Shown here in pieces: positions 8,539 through 16,697 of a DNA stretch of 64,000 nucleotides; within the stretch, counting starts at the first letter, position 1; every line of letters begins with the position of its first letter. The notes beneath the pieces are model-generated. The model had not been told where the DNA came from and did not search any database. It saw only the letters and a program-made list of their open reading frames with translations. This DNA is from Bacillus ectoiniformans (GTDB taxonomy: Bacteria; Bacillota; Bacilli; Bacillales; Domibacillaceae). A program made the position numbers and the translations under genes. The stretch lies in assembly GCF_016908875.1 (NCBI RefSeq), contig NZ_JAFBES010000012.1:1-64000 (forward strand), in the 5' to 3' direction.

Positions 8539-8568
8539 AATATAGCAACGGATTTATTTATTTGTCAA
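8539..8568 (-). promoter_or_regulatory. gabT SigA-type promoter
   Basis: TTGACA, an 18-bp spacer and TATATT on the minus strand. The predicted leader is about 225 nt long. The promoter lies just beyond the 3' end of the argA-like gene. Confidence 0.65.
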
Positions 8569-8596
8569 CAATTTTCTGAAAACACTTTAGATTTAA

Positions 8597-9070
8597 TTAA
8601 AAGGTAATGGCCATAGCTATTTCGTCACAGTTAGGAAACTTAGGACAATGGAGACAATCCTTCCAAACTTTTTGCGGCATATCTACTTTTTCTATCACTC
8701 GGAAGCCGCATTTTTCAAAAAATGGAACTTGATACGTTAATGAAATCAGCTTTTCTACTTCCATTCTTTTGGTTTCCTCTACTATTTGCTGAACAAGCAT
8801 TTTTCCCACTCCACAGCCTTTCGCATCCTCTCTTACAACAAGTGAACGAATTTCTGCTAATTGCTTGGCCAATATATGCAAACTGGCTGCCCCAACTACT
8901 TGACCATCCACGACTGCTACGGAGATCGCCTGAAGATTTTCAAATAAAGATTCACGTGTACGAGGAAGCAGCAGCCCTTGCTCTGCATACATTTTAATCA
9001 ACTCATATATTTCTTCGACATCACGGACTCTTGCTTTTTGAATCGTGATCTTTTGATCTTTAATCACCAT
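8597..9070 (-). CDS. argA: GNAT acetyltransferase, short ArgA-like N-acetylglutamate synthase
   Basis: Single-domain GNAT protein of 157 residues. The acetyl-CoA loop is in VVREDAKGCGVGKMLVQQI, and the pattern from LLPRTRESLFENL to the Cys-rich end KDCLHCPKFPNCDE follows short-form N-acetylglutamate synthases. The family transfers acetyl from acetyl-CoA to glutamate, the first step of arginine synthesis. It is divergent from argJ, and a perfect ARG box sits between the two promoters, which strengthens the call. The ATG follows GGTGAG. It lacks the kinase-like domain of long ArgA proteins. A general amino acid acetyltransferase remains possible. Confidence 0.75.
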   Translation of the reverse strand: MVIKDQKITIQKARVRDVEEIYELIKMYAEQGLLLPRTRESLFENLQAISVAVVDGQVVGAASLHILAKQLAEIRSLVVREDAKGCGVGKMLVQQIVEETKRMEVEKLISLTYQVPFFEKCGFRVIEKVDMPQKVWKDCLHCPKFPNCDEIAMAITF

Positions 9071-9106
9071 GTTGATCTCACCTTTTCAGTCAGTTTTATA
9101 GATAGT

Positions 9107-9135
9107 ATTTTAAATGAAATACCGATCGAGATCAA
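9107..9135 (-). promoter_or_regulatory. Promoter of the argA-like gene
   Basis: TTGATC, a 17-bp spacer and TAAAAT on the minus strand, about 40 nt upstream of the ATG. The ARG box lies just upstream of its -35. Confidence 0.55.
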
Positions 9136-9161
9136 TCATTTATTAAATAATTAATCAATAA

Positions 9162-9179
9162 TTTGAATAAATATTCATA
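9162..9179. promoter_or_regulatory. ARG box (ArgR/AhrC operator)
   Basis: TTTGAATAAATATTCATA matches the 18-bp ARG box consensus WNTGAATWWWWATTCANW at every position. It is centred between the divergent argA-like and argJ promoters, so one ArgR site could repress both when arginine is plentiful. No argR gene lies in the window. Confidence 0.8.
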
Positions 9180-9185
9180 CTACCC

Positions 9186-9214
9186 TTGACCGTTTCCATG
9201 AATCATTGTATAAA
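9186..9214 (+). promoter_or_regulatory. argJ promoter
   Basis: TTGACC, a 17-bp spacer and TATAAA on the plus strand, with GGGAGGG as ribosome binding site just before the argJ ATG. Confidence 0.65.
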
Positions 9215-9250
9215 TAAAACAATTACCAGCTTGATACGGGAGGGTTTCAA

Positions 9251-10408
9251 ATGAATCACACAGAGTTATTTCCGAAAGGCTTCTATTCGTGCTCAAAGAA
9301 TGTTGGCATTAAAGATGACACGCTAGATTTTACCGTGATCACCTCATCTGTACGTTCAGCGGCAGCCGCTATGTTTACAAAAAATCAATTCTGCGGCGCA
9401 CCTATTACTGTAGGGAGAAAAAATATAGCGGACGGGCACTTGCAGGCCTTTGTCATCAACAGTAAGAATGCCAATGTGGCTACAGGGGAAAAAGGAATTG
9501 CAGATGTATATAAAATTACGGAAGCCGCAGCAGCCGAACTATCTATTTCAGCTGAGGATATCTTACCCTCATCTACAGGCATCATTGGCGTGCCATTGCC
9601 CATTGATAAAATCTTAAAAGGAATTCCAGGCATTAATAATGAGCTGCAGGAAGGCGGCCTTGACCAGTCAGCTAAAGCGATTATGACGACTGACACATAT
9701 CCAAAAATCAGATCTTACAAAGTCGGAGATGTGACTTTAACTGGAATTGCCAAAGGTTCCGGGATGATTGAACCGAATATGGCTACCATGCTTTGCTACT
9801 TTGTCACGGATGCCAAAATAGACTCAGACACGTTGAATGAGCTTTTAAAAACAGCCGTAAACCAGTCATTCAATATGATTAGTGTCGATGGTGATACGAG
9901 CACAAGTGATACGGTAGCTATTATGGCTAATGGATTAGCTGGAGAACCAAACCTAGAAGAATTCAGCCATGCTCTGCAAGCCATGAGTATTGAACTCGCA
10001 AAAGAGATTGCCAGAGATGGTGAAGGAGCAACCAAACTTGTGGAAGTCAATGTAGAAGGAGCAGATGATTTTACGACGGCAAAAAGCATTGCTAAAGCCA
10101 TTGTTAATTCTCCGCTTGTGAAGACAGCTATATTCGGCCAGGACCCGAACTGGGGGAGAATCATTTCAACGATCGGCAATTGCGAAACGCCTATTGATAC
10201 GGAAGCCGCGACCATCTCGTTTGGCAATATATGCGTCTATGCCAACAGTGCCCCAATCCTTACTAACCAAGATGCTTTACAAAATTATCTAATAGAAAAA
10301 GAAATCCAAATCAATATTTCTCTCGGCTCAGGCAGTGAACAAGTGACTGTCTGGGGCTGCGACCTTTCCTATGACTACGTTAAAATTAATGGGGAATACA
10401 CAACCTAA
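9251..10408 (+). CDS. argJ: ArgJ ornithine acetyltransferase / N-acetylglutamate synthase
   Basis: Arginine biosynthesis enzyme of 385 residues that recycles the acetyl group from N-acetylornithine to glutamate, and in bifunctional forms also makes N-acetylglutamate. ArgJ self-cleaves before a conserved Thr; here the motif PNMATMLCYF places the cut between A178 and T179, giving alpha and beta chains. The C-terminal DPNWGRI motif is intact. The gene is alone rather than in an argCJBD operon. A divergent argA-like gene and a shared ARG box support joint control by ArgR. With a separate synthase next door, ArgJ may here be mainly the recycling enzyme; this is inference. Confidence 0.93.
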   Translation: MNHTELFPKGFYSCSKNVGIKDDTLDFTVITSSVRSAAAAMFTKNQFCGAPITVGRKNIADGHLQAFVINSKNANVATGEKGIADVYKITEAAAAELSISAEDILPSSTGIIGVPLPIDKILKGIPGINNELQEGGLDQSAKAIMTTDTYPKIRSYKVGDVTLTGIAKGSGMIEPNMATMLCYFVTDAKIDSDTLNELLKTAVNQSFNMISVDGDTSTSDTVAIMANGLAGEPNLEEFSHALQAMSIELAKEIARDGEGATKLVEVNVEGADDFTTAKSIAKAIVNSPLVKTAIFGQDPNWGRIISTIGNCETPIDTEAATISFGNICVYANSAPILTNQDALQNYLIEKEIQINISLGSGSEQVTVWGCDLSYDYVKINGEYTT

Positions 10409-10418
10409 TTACAAGAAC

Positions 10419-10452
10419 AGCCGGTTCCTCTCAGCCATAAAAGGAACCGGCT
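10419..10452 (+). terminator. argJ terminator
   Basis: AGCCGGTTCCT/AGGAACCGGCT hairpin directly after the argJ stop, followed by TTTCCCC. The run of T is short. Confidence 0.7.
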
Positions 10453-10482
10453 TTCCCCTGTCTTCGTCTTCGTGTTCTTCGT

Positions 10483-10563
10483 TTACTTCTTCTGCTGTTT
10501 AATTACTTTACCGGAATTCTTGCATCCCCCGCAATTTTTACAACCAGACGCCAATTTGCACAT
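10483..10563 (-). CDS. 26-residue Cys-rich microprotein
   Basis: Short minus-strand ORF with a good ribosome binding site (GGGAGG, 7 nt before ATG) and a TAA stop. The 26-residue product begins MCKLASGCKNCGGCKNSGK and ends in a Lys/Gln-rich tail. Cysteines at 2, 8, 11 and 14 give C-x5-C-x2-C-x2-C, suited to metal or Fe-S binding. It has no signal peptide. It stands alone, with its own SigA-like promoter and a 236-nt leader ending in the third copy of the csiD/gabT-type hairpin. I do not recognise the family. It could be a small metal-binding protein, a peptide substrate, or a regulatory ORF. Reality rests on the ribosome binding site and leader, not on homology. Confidence 0.55.
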   Translation of the reverse strand: MCKLASGCKNCGGCKNSGKVIKQQKK

Positions 10564-10620
10564 TTGTTTTTCCTCCCATTAAAGTTTTATTCCTTTAATT
10601 AAGAAAAACTGGTTAAAAAA

Positions 10621-10660
10621 AGCCAGCAATATCCCTTGTATGACGGGAATATTACTGGCT
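10621..10660 (-). promoter_or_regulatory. Microprotein leader attenuator-like hairpin
   Basis: Third leader hairpin. Minus-strand arms AGCCAGTAATATTCCC and GGGATATTGCTGGCT pair with one bulge and a U-G wobble at the same place as in the csiD and gabT copies. TTTTTTT follows, so this is the most terminator-like of the three. CTGG of the 3' arm can also pair with CCAG 10 nt downstream. Confidence 0.7.
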
Positions 10661-10805
10661 TTATCTGCGAATATACTTCGATTCCTCGAAAGTTAAACAG
10701 AATTAGCAGTCTTCATTAAAGTTTCTGCAACCGATCACGTATTTTACCGGACTCAAAAAGAGGAGACTCTTTTTGAAAGTAAATTTTTTGTGAACCGTTA
10801 CTAAT

Positions 10806-10834
10806 AATATAAAAAAATTAAAAATTTCTGTCAA
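10806..10834 (-). promoter_or_regulatory. Microprotein SigA-type promoter
   Basis: TTGACA, a 17-bp spacer and TATATT on the minus strand. The leader of about 236 nt begins near 10799 and contains a perfect CAAAAAGAG/CTCTTTTTG hairpin near its 5' end. Confidence 0.6.
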
Positions 10835-10942
10835 CTTATTTTTTGATTTTTTCTGCGTTTTCTTCTTCCCTTTACGCATGAATCATCATTGCTTAAATGG
10901 CTATACTATTCGAATAAAAATAGTTTAAAGGAGTCCGACTGC

Positions 10943-12172
10943 ATGAATTTACAAACAGGTGAATATTACTGGCCTACTACGTTCTCTTCTCCCCCATCTT
11001 ATCCTTCATTAAATTCAGATGAGGACTGCGATGTACTAATCATTGGCGGCGGAGGTTCGGGGGCCCAATGTGCTTATTACCTTGCTGATAAAGGGCTGAA
11101 CGTCATTGTCGTAGAAAAAGAAAAAGTCGGCTGTGGAACCACGAGCACCAATACCGCTCTCATTCAATATATGGGCGAAAAGCTATTTATTAATTTGGTG
11201 CACACATTTGGAGAAGAATATATCAGCAGGCACTTGCAGTTATGTAAACAGGCCATTGATGAGATCGAGCAAGCGTCCCAATCCGGTGGAATTGATGCAG
11301 ATTTTAAGCGACGGGACACCTTATATTTTGCCAGTTGTCCTGAGGATGTTCAAAAGCTTGAAGAAGAGTATTTATTTTTGAAAGCTCATCAATTCCCGCT
11401 CGATTTTCTAAGTGAAGAAGAAATCGGAAAGAAGTACCCTTTTAAAAAGCCTGCTGCCATTTACTCGTATAATGACGCAGAATTAAATCCATTTAAATTT
11501 GCTCACACCTTATTTGCTTGCGCAGCGGAAAAAGGTGTGAAGATTTTTGAACAGACAGAAGTAAACGGAAAAAAATTCGAGAATGGCGGAGCCACTATTC
11601 GAACGAAGACTGGCCACACGATTAAAGCGAAGAAAGTCATTATCGCCGCTGGTTATGAAGGAATGGAATTTAAAAAAGAGAAAAAAGCCTCTTTTGTCAG
11701 TACGTATTCAGTAGTCACCAATCCTGTTTCCGATTTGTCTGCATGGCATAATCAGACACTTATCTGGGAAACTGCCCGCCCTTATTTGTTTGCAAGAACG
11801 ACAGCCGATCAGCGAATTATTATTGGTGGACTTGATGAAGATACGTTTTATGCTGAAGAGCGTGACAGCAAGCTGATGCACAAGAAAGAACAGCTGATTC
11901 ATGACTTTCAAAAGCTGTTTCCGTCCATTCAGGTACAAGCAGAGTATTACTCCGCTGCTTTTTATGGAGGAACGGTCGATGGACTTCCCATCATTGGGGA
12001 ATATGATGAATATCCAAATACACATTTCTTATTTGGCTTCGGTGATAACGGAACCGTGTATAGCATGATTCTCGCAAAAATCATTGCCGAGCTGGTTGTA
12101 AACGGCAGCAGTCCTGATGCAGAACTTTATTATCAGCACCGTCCTCTTTTAGCCAAACATTCGCTTACATAA
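10943..12172 (+). CDS. FAD-dependent oxidoreductase (DAO family)
   Basis: Flavoprotein of 409 residues with the DAO fold. The FAD motif DVLIIGGGGSGAQCAYYLA starts near residue 30, followed by the Rossmann Glu in VVEKEKVGCGTTSTN. The C-terminal motifs GGTVDGLPIIGE and LFGFGDNG match amine and amino acid oxidases of the glycine/sarcosine oxidase type, so it probably oxidises an amine or amino acid. I chose ATG 10943 behind AAAGGAG; the upstream extension to 10889 has no ribosome binding site. It is monocistronic, divergent from the microprotein promoter, and ends in a hairpin. The substrate cannot be read from the sequence. Confidence 0.75.
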   Translation: MNLQTGEYYWPTTFSSPPSYPSLNSDEDCDVLIIGGGGSGAQCAYYLADKGLNVIVVEKEKVGCGTTSTNTALIQYMGEKLFINLVHTFGEEYISRHLQLCKQAIDEIEQASQSGGIDADFKRRDTLYFASCPEDVQKLEEEYLFLKAHQFPLDFLSEEEIGKKYPFKKPAAIYSYNDAELNPFKFAHTLFACAAEKGVKIFEQTEVNGKKFENGGATIRTKTGHTIKAKKVIIAAGYEGMEFKKEKKASFVSTYSVVTNPVSDLSAWHNQTLIWETARPYLFARTTADQRIIIGGLDEDTFYAEERDSKLMHKKEQLIHDFQKLFPSIQVQAEYYSAAFYGGTVDGLPIIGEYDEYPNTHFLFGFGDNGTVYSMILAKIIAELVVNGSSPDAELYYQHRPLLAKHSLT

Positions 12173-12237
12173 AGGCGAATTATTATTTCTATATAAAGCT
12201 TTCTTTACTAAGACCCGACAGATGCAATGGATCAACG

Positions 12238-12257
12238 TCCCGATTAAATAATCGGGA
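12238..12257 (+). terminator. Hairpin after the FAD oxidoreductase gene
   Basis: TCCCGATT/AATCGGGA hairpin followed by a T-rich stretch (ATATTTATTTATTTT) on the plus strand. Confidence 0.6.
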
Positions 12258-12287
12258 TATTTATTTATTTTGCAAAATACAGGATCG

Positions 12288-12563
12288 CTATCTCAACATT
12301 TTGTACTGTTCGATAAAGTCATCAGGAGCGAATTTCACGTTGTAGGAAAAAACTCCTTGGATGGTATGCAGATAGAGAAAACCGCCGTTTTGAGATAATG
12401 GCTTATACGACATATCTAGAACATCCTTCAAAAAAAACTGATGCGACCCCGTTATTATTTTATCTCGATATAGCATTAATTCTTCTATTATTTCTATATA
12501 ATGCTGTTGTTCGTCTTTTACTTCTCTATGAACCCTTACATATGATTGTGAAGAAATGATCAC
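12288..12563 (-). CDS. Hypothetical protein, 91 residues
   Basis: Unrecognised small cytoplasmic protein. The start is GTG with AAGGAGAG upstream. The C-terminal pattern NGGFLYLHTIQGVFSYNV with a terminal helix looks like a beta-rich, PH-like small Bacillus domain, but no family can be named. It has no signal peptide or membrane segment. It is a single gene between a plus-strand terminator and a divergent hypothetical gene. Confidence 0.6.
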   Translation of the reverse strand: MIISSQSYVRVHREVKDEQQHYIEIIEELMLYRDKIITGSHQFFLKDVLDMSYKPLSQNGGFLYLHTIQGVFSYNVKFAPDDFIEQYKMLR

Positions 12564-12738
12564 GCTTACTCTCCTTCCGCTCCATTACTTTACTGCATTA
12601 TAACAGGATGTACTCCTAGAACAAAAGCAAGGCTCCTTTTCACCGTTCATTAGAAATTTTCTTCGTATCGAAAGATTTTAGCTGCCGAAACGGGTAAAGG
12701 ATAAGTAAACACGTTCTAACAGAATGGGAGGAATCCGC

Positions 12739-13086
12739 ATGTATTTAGATGACTTTATTAATCAGCAAATTCAAATTAAGTTAAGAAATTTCCCGGAAGA
12801 ACTAACTGGTGATGTGACCGGGATTCACCGACCTGATGACTGGTATATGGTCAAGCTGGTCGCTACAGAAGGTATGGGCATCTGGGTGGAAAATCCTTGT
12901 CTGAAACGGACAGAAATTGTTAATCAAGATGGTGACCCCATCCCTTCTGAAGAGCAAAAAGAAGAAACATGTGCCGTTCATCTACTAATCAGATGGGAGT
13001 ATATTAGCTCTGTTCTCACATTTCCTACGAAAGATACGGTTGGAGTGGACGAAAAAGCCACATTTATTGGTTTCCAGCCGTCCTAA
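12739..13086 (+). CDS. Hypothetical protein, 115 residues
   Basis: Acidic cytoplasmic protein that I do not recognise. The start at 12739 is chosen because GGGAGGA lies 6-8 nt upstream; the in-frame codon at 12724 lacks a ribosome binding site. The sequence is beta-rich with aromatic residues (PDDWYMVKLVA, GIWVENPCL) and no obvious catalytic motif. A perfect hairpin terminator follows. No operon partner is visible. Confidence 0.6.
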   Translation: MYLDDFINQQIQIKLRNFPEELTGDVTGIHRPDDWYMVKLVATEGMGIWVENPCLKRTEIVNQDGDPIPSEEQKEETCAVHLLIRWEYISSVLTFPTKDTVGVDEKATFIGFQPS

Positions 13087-13094
13087 TGAGGAAA

Positions 13095-13123
13095 AAGAAG
13101 CGAGATTGGGATTCTCGCTTCTT
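13095..13123 (+). terminator. Terminator of the 115-residue hypothetical gene
   Basis: Perfect AAGAAGCGAGA/TCTCGCTTCTT hairpin followed by TTTTTT. Confidence 0.9.
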
Positions 13124-13154
13124 TTTTGTTCGAATGAGGCTGCTGATTGTTGGA

Positions 13155-13232
13155 TATCAGCGGCTTTTTGGATTCTATCGGCGGCTTTGAAGATCCTATC
13201 AGCGGCTTTTCACTTTCTATCGGCGATTTCCC
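13155..13232. repeat. Array of 21-nt tandem repeats, copy A
   Basis: Three full units and one partial, each starting TATCRGCGGCTTT with a variable 3' part and an exact 21-nt period. A second array in inverted orientation is at 20521-20619. The array lies in the gap between convergent genes. It keeps an open frame (heptads such as ILSAALK) but has no ribosome binding site. Confidence 0.85.
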
Positions 13233-13271
13233 AAATTCCGCCCCCTGATCTAAGCTGCACACAGAAATCTC

Positions 13272-13502
13272 TCAATCTTCATCCTTCGCATCCCAATCTT
13301 CGGGAATCGGCTCATTCATATATTCTTCCTTCAACGCATTATATTTCTCCAATTGCTTGAAGTGCTCATTAAATTGCTCTTTGTTAATTAAGTATTGTTC
13401 CCCATCAAACATGGCTCGGATCTTTTTTTGCTGTATAAGTTTTTCGATATGGGACGCTGGCATCGATAAATATTCTGCTGTTTCTTTTATAGAAAGGTAC
13501 AT
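13272..13502 (-). CDS. Excisionase/MerR-like helix-turn-helix protein
   Basis: Small DNA-binding protein of 76 residues with an HTH_17 (excisionase) domain: MYLSIKETAEYLSMPASHIE forms the helix-turn-helix and the QQKKIRAMFDGEQYLI segment the wing. The acidic C-terminal tail (about residues 40-76) is helical. The ATG at 13502 is preceded by GAGGTG; a GTG three codons earlier is less likely. No phage or integrase genes are nearby, so it is probably a chromosomal regulator of unknown target rather than an active excisionase. Confidence 0.7.
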   Translation of the reverse strand: MYLSIKETAEYLSMPASHIEKLIQQKKIRAMFDGEQYLINKEQFNEHFKQLEKYNALKEEYMNEPIPEDWDAKDED

Positions 13503-13681
13503 ACGCTTCACCTCATTTTATTATATAATTAACACTATCGACCTATTATTAACCTTATCTTTCCTAAGAATTATACCAACTAACATATAAGCATACCAAT
13601 ATATCAAGACCCTTCTTACGATTTTTAGAATCATTCTACATTTAATAGGTATTTAGATGTACTGAAAGGTAGGTTCCTCAC

Positions 13682-16654
13682 ATGTCATTTGAATCAGATA
13701 AACAGAAGCATGAATCTTTTAAGAATAACCTCCCAATAAATGAATTGTTAGATCATGATTACCAAAAATTAGTGCGGCGTTTTAGTGACGCGATCTATGT
13801 AACCGCAATTGATGAGAATAAAAATATCGGCAACTTTGTGGAGGTTAACGAAGCTGCTTGTCAAATGCTTGAATATAGCCGCGAAGAGCTCTTAACACTC
13901 ACTCCTTTAGATATTATTGATCCAAGTTGCGCCTCTCAAATGCCTGATGAAGCAGAAGATATTTTTAATCATCATTCCGTGACAGTAGAATCCATTCATG
14001 TCACGAAATCGGGGATCAAAATTCCTGTAGAAGTCAGCAGCAGAATTCTCTCCCTAGATCCAAGCAGGACTGTCGTGTTATCAATCGCCAGGGATATCCG
14101 GCGCAGAAAAGAAATTGAAGCCAACCTAAAAAAGAGCAGGAAGCAATTCGATTCTCTATTTCAATTTAACCCTGACATTATCTTTTCCCTTGATGCAAAA
14201 GGTGCTTTTATCGACCTCAATCCAGCTGGAGAAAAGAAATTACTGTTCTACAAGAAGGATATCATCGGGGTATCTTATGAAACACTAATTGATCCGAAAG
14301 ATTTAGATAAGGCCAAACATCATTTTAATTTAGTGCTGCAAAGACATACACAAGTATTAGAACTTGCTGTGTTAATTAAAAACAATCGCTTAATGGAGTT
14401 AAACATTACAGCTGTTCCAATTATATTAGACAATGAAATTATCGGAATTATTGGGATTGCGAGAGACATTACGATTCAAAAAGATACACAAAGGCGGTTG
14501 CTAGAAAGCAAAGAACGTTTCCGATCTCTTTTTAACCATAATCCCGATTGTGTCTTTTCATTAGATCTAAACGGAAATTTCGTCCGGGCTAATCCCATGT
14601 GCGAGAAACTGCTAGAACGATTAGAAGAAGAATTGGTTTACAGCCATTATTCTAAATTTGCGCCTCCAGATGAGCTGGAGAAAATAGAGAAATACTTTCA
14701 GCTTGCCGCTCAAGGAGAGTCGAAAAGTTATACATCTTATGTAGAAAAGAATAGCAAAAAAATTTACCTTGAAGTGACCAACATACCGATCTATACCAAT
14801 AATCAAATTGTAGGTGTGTACTGCATATTAAAGGATATTTCTGAAAAGATAAAAGCGAAAGAGCTGCTTGACGGTCAAAACAAGATTCTCGAAATGATTG
14901 CGAGAGGCACACCTTTACAAACGACACTCGATCAAATTGTTTCTTTGATTGAAAATCTATCGAGCGGCGGCCTTTGTTCGATTCTTTTAACAGATAAAGA
15001 AAAAACGAAACTGATGTATGGTTCCGCTCCCAGCTTGCCTAGAGAATATAATGAACTTATCGATGGAATATCCATTGGCCCCTCGGTTGGTTCATGCGGA
15101 ACAGCCGCTTTCTTTAAAGAGACAGTGATTGTAAGTGACATTGAAACCGATCCGCTATGGGCAGATTACAAAGAAGCAGCGGCACTCTATAGCTTAAAGT
15201 CATGCTGGTCTTTCCCTATTCTCGATCATGATCAAAACGTCGAAGGCACATTCGGCATGTACTATAGGGAACGGCGCTCACCTGACGCACATGACTTTCA
15301 TATCATTGCACATGCTACGTACTTAACCAATTTAGCCATTCAAAATAATAAAAAAGAAGAACTGATTCATCATCAGGCTTACCATGATCACTTGACCGAC
15401 CTGCCAAACCGCCGCCTTTTTCAAAAATATATAGACTCTGCGTTAGAACAAGCTAAAAAGCAGAAAAAAGAAGTTGCTTTGCTCTTCTTAGATTTGGACC
15501 GGTTTAAGTTAATCAATGATTCATTAGGACACAATACAGGGGATTTGCTATTGCAAAAAGTATCGAAGCGTCTGGTCGGCTGTATAGAAGAACAAGGGAC
15601 GCTTTTTCGCCAGGGAGGGGACGAATTTATCATCCTTCTAGAAAATACAACCGAAGAACTAACGAGTGTAATAGCTCAGCAAATTATTGATCTCTTATCT
15701 GCCCCTTACGATTTAGACGGACATGAAGTGGTCGTCACGCCAAGTATTGGAATCAGCCTTTTCCCTTCACAGGCGCGTGATGCCAACACCCTGATTAAAC
15801 GGGCAGACAATGCGATGTACCATGCCAAACGCCAAGGCAAAAATAATTTTCAGTTTTACCGAACTGAAATAGATAATCTCTCTGATGAAAAATTCGAAAC
15901 GGAAATGCTTTTACGCAAGGCATTAGAACGGGAAGAATTCGTGTTGCATTTTCAGCCGCAAATAGAAACGAAAAAGCAGGTTTTATGCGGAGCAGAAGCA
16001 CTAATACGCTGGAAAAGCTCGGAATTAGGCATGATTTCCCCGGCCAAGTTTATTCCGTTGGCAGAAGAAAGCGGATTGATTGTTCCAATTGGAGAATGGG
16101 TGATTCGAACGGCTTGCCGCCAAAACAAAGCTTGGCAAGATAATGGAATTCCTCCTTTTGTGATATCCGTTAACCTATCGATCAGACAGTTCTACCAAAC
16201 CGATCTTGTGGAGAAAATTAGCGCGATTTTAACAGAAACCGGTTTAGACCCTAAATATCTGGAATTAGAAATCACGGAATCGATGACGATGCACGTTGAA
16301 ACAGCCTTAGTTGTGCTCGCGGATTTAAAGAAGCTAGGAGTAAAAATTGCGATTGACGATTTCGGAACGGGCTATAGTTCATTAAACTATTTAAAGAAGT
16401 TCCCGATCGACCGCTTAAAAATAGATCAGTCATTTGTCAAAGACATTTCAACAGATGCCAATGACAGAGATATTGTCACCACCATTATTGCGATGGGGCA
16501 TACTTTAAAGAAGAGAGTCATTGCAGAAGGCGTTGAAACCGAAGAGCAATTGGATTTCTTGAAAGAACATAATTGTGATGAGATCCAAGGATATTTACAC
16601 AGTCCTCCCGTAGACGCAGAGCGTTTTCTGGAAGTTATCCAGCCTTTCATTTAA
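13682..16654 (+). CDS. PAS-PAS-PAS-GAF-GGDEF-EAL cyclic-di-GMP protein
   Basis: Cytoplasmic signalling protein of 990 residues with no membrane segment. Three PAS domains lie at about 28-150, 150-275 and 277-395, then a GAF domain at 400-565. A diguanylate cyclase domain follows with intact GGDEF at 645-649, then a phosphodiesterase domain with EAL at 772-774. The EAL domain keeps DDFGTGYSSLNYL and the lysine/glutamate region near the end, so both activities could be intact. No RxxD inhibitory site precedes GGDEF. PAS and GAF domains suggest sensing of redox, light or small ligands. It is monocistronic, ending at a bidirectional terminator. Confidence 0.9.
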   Translation: MSFESDKQKHESFKNNLPINELLDHDYQKLVRRFSDAIYVTAIDENKNIGNFVEVNEAACQMLEYSREELLTLTPLDIIDPSCASQMPDEAEDIFNHHSVTVESIHVTKSGIKIPVEVSSRILSLDPSRTVVLSIARDIRRRKEIEANLKKSRKQFDSLFQFNPDIIFSLDAKGAFIDLNPAGEKKLLFYKKDIIGVSYETLIDPKDLDKAKHHFNLVLQRHTQVLELAVLIKNNRLMELNITAVPIILDNEIIGIIGIARDITIQKDTQRRLLESKERFRSLFNHNPDCVFSLDLNGNFVRANPMCEKLLERLEEELVYSHYSKFAPPDELEKIEKYFQLAAQGESKSYTSYVEKNSKKIYLEVTNIPIYTNNQIVGVYCILKDISEKIKAKELLDGQNKILEMIARGTPLQTTLDQIVSLIENLSSGGLCSILLTDKEKTKLMYGSAPSLPREYNELIDGISIGPSVGSCGTAAFFKETVIVSDIETDPLWADYKEAAALYSLKSCWSFPILDHDQNVEGTFGMYYRERRSPDAHDFHIIAHATYLTNLAIQNNKKEELIHHQAYHDHLTDLPNRRLFQKYIDSALEQAKKQKKEVALLFLDLDRFKLINDSLGHNTGDLLLQKVSKRLVGCIEEQGTLFRQGGDEFIILLENTTEELTSVIAQQIIDLLSAPYDLDGHEVVVTPSIGISLFPSQARDANTLIKRADNAMYHAKRQGKNNFQFYRTEIDNLSDEKFETEMLLRKALEREEFVLHFQPQIETKKQVLCGAEALIRWKSSELGMISPAKFIPLAEESGLIVPIGEWVIRTACRQNKAWQDNGIPPFVISVNLSIRQFYQTDLVEKISAILTETGLDPKYLELEITESMTMHVETALVVLADLKKLGVKIAIDDFGTGYSSLNYLKKFPIDRLKIDQSFVKDISTDANDRDIVTTIIAMGHTLKKRVIAEGVETEEQLDFLKEHNCDEIQGYLHSPPVDAERFLEVIQPFI

Positions 16655-16661
16655 TATCTTT

Positions 16662-16697
16662 TAAACCGCCAAGTGAATATTCTCTCTAGGCGGTTTA
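16662..16697. terminator. Bidirectional terminator
   Basis: TAAACCGCC/GGCGGTTTA hairpin between the convergent GGDEF-EAL and RluF-type genes. It is T-rich on both sides and overlaps the last bases of the minus-strand gene. Confidence 0.75.

Noticed and set aside
1137-10660. Terminal inverted repeats of a MITE family for the three related hairpins
   Set aside because: No target-site duplications, loops are short and unlike, all lie in leaders in the coding direction, and wobbles match only one strand. RNA structure explains them better.
12660-12720. SigB promoter (GGGTAAAGG) before the 115-residue hypothetical gene
   Set aside because: A GGGTAA-like -10 is present, but no GTTTAA-like -35 at proper spacing.
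13040-13360. 106-codon plus-strand ORF across the 21-nt repeats
   Set aside because: No ribosome binding site, overlaps two genes and their terminator, and its heptads only mirror the DNA repeats.
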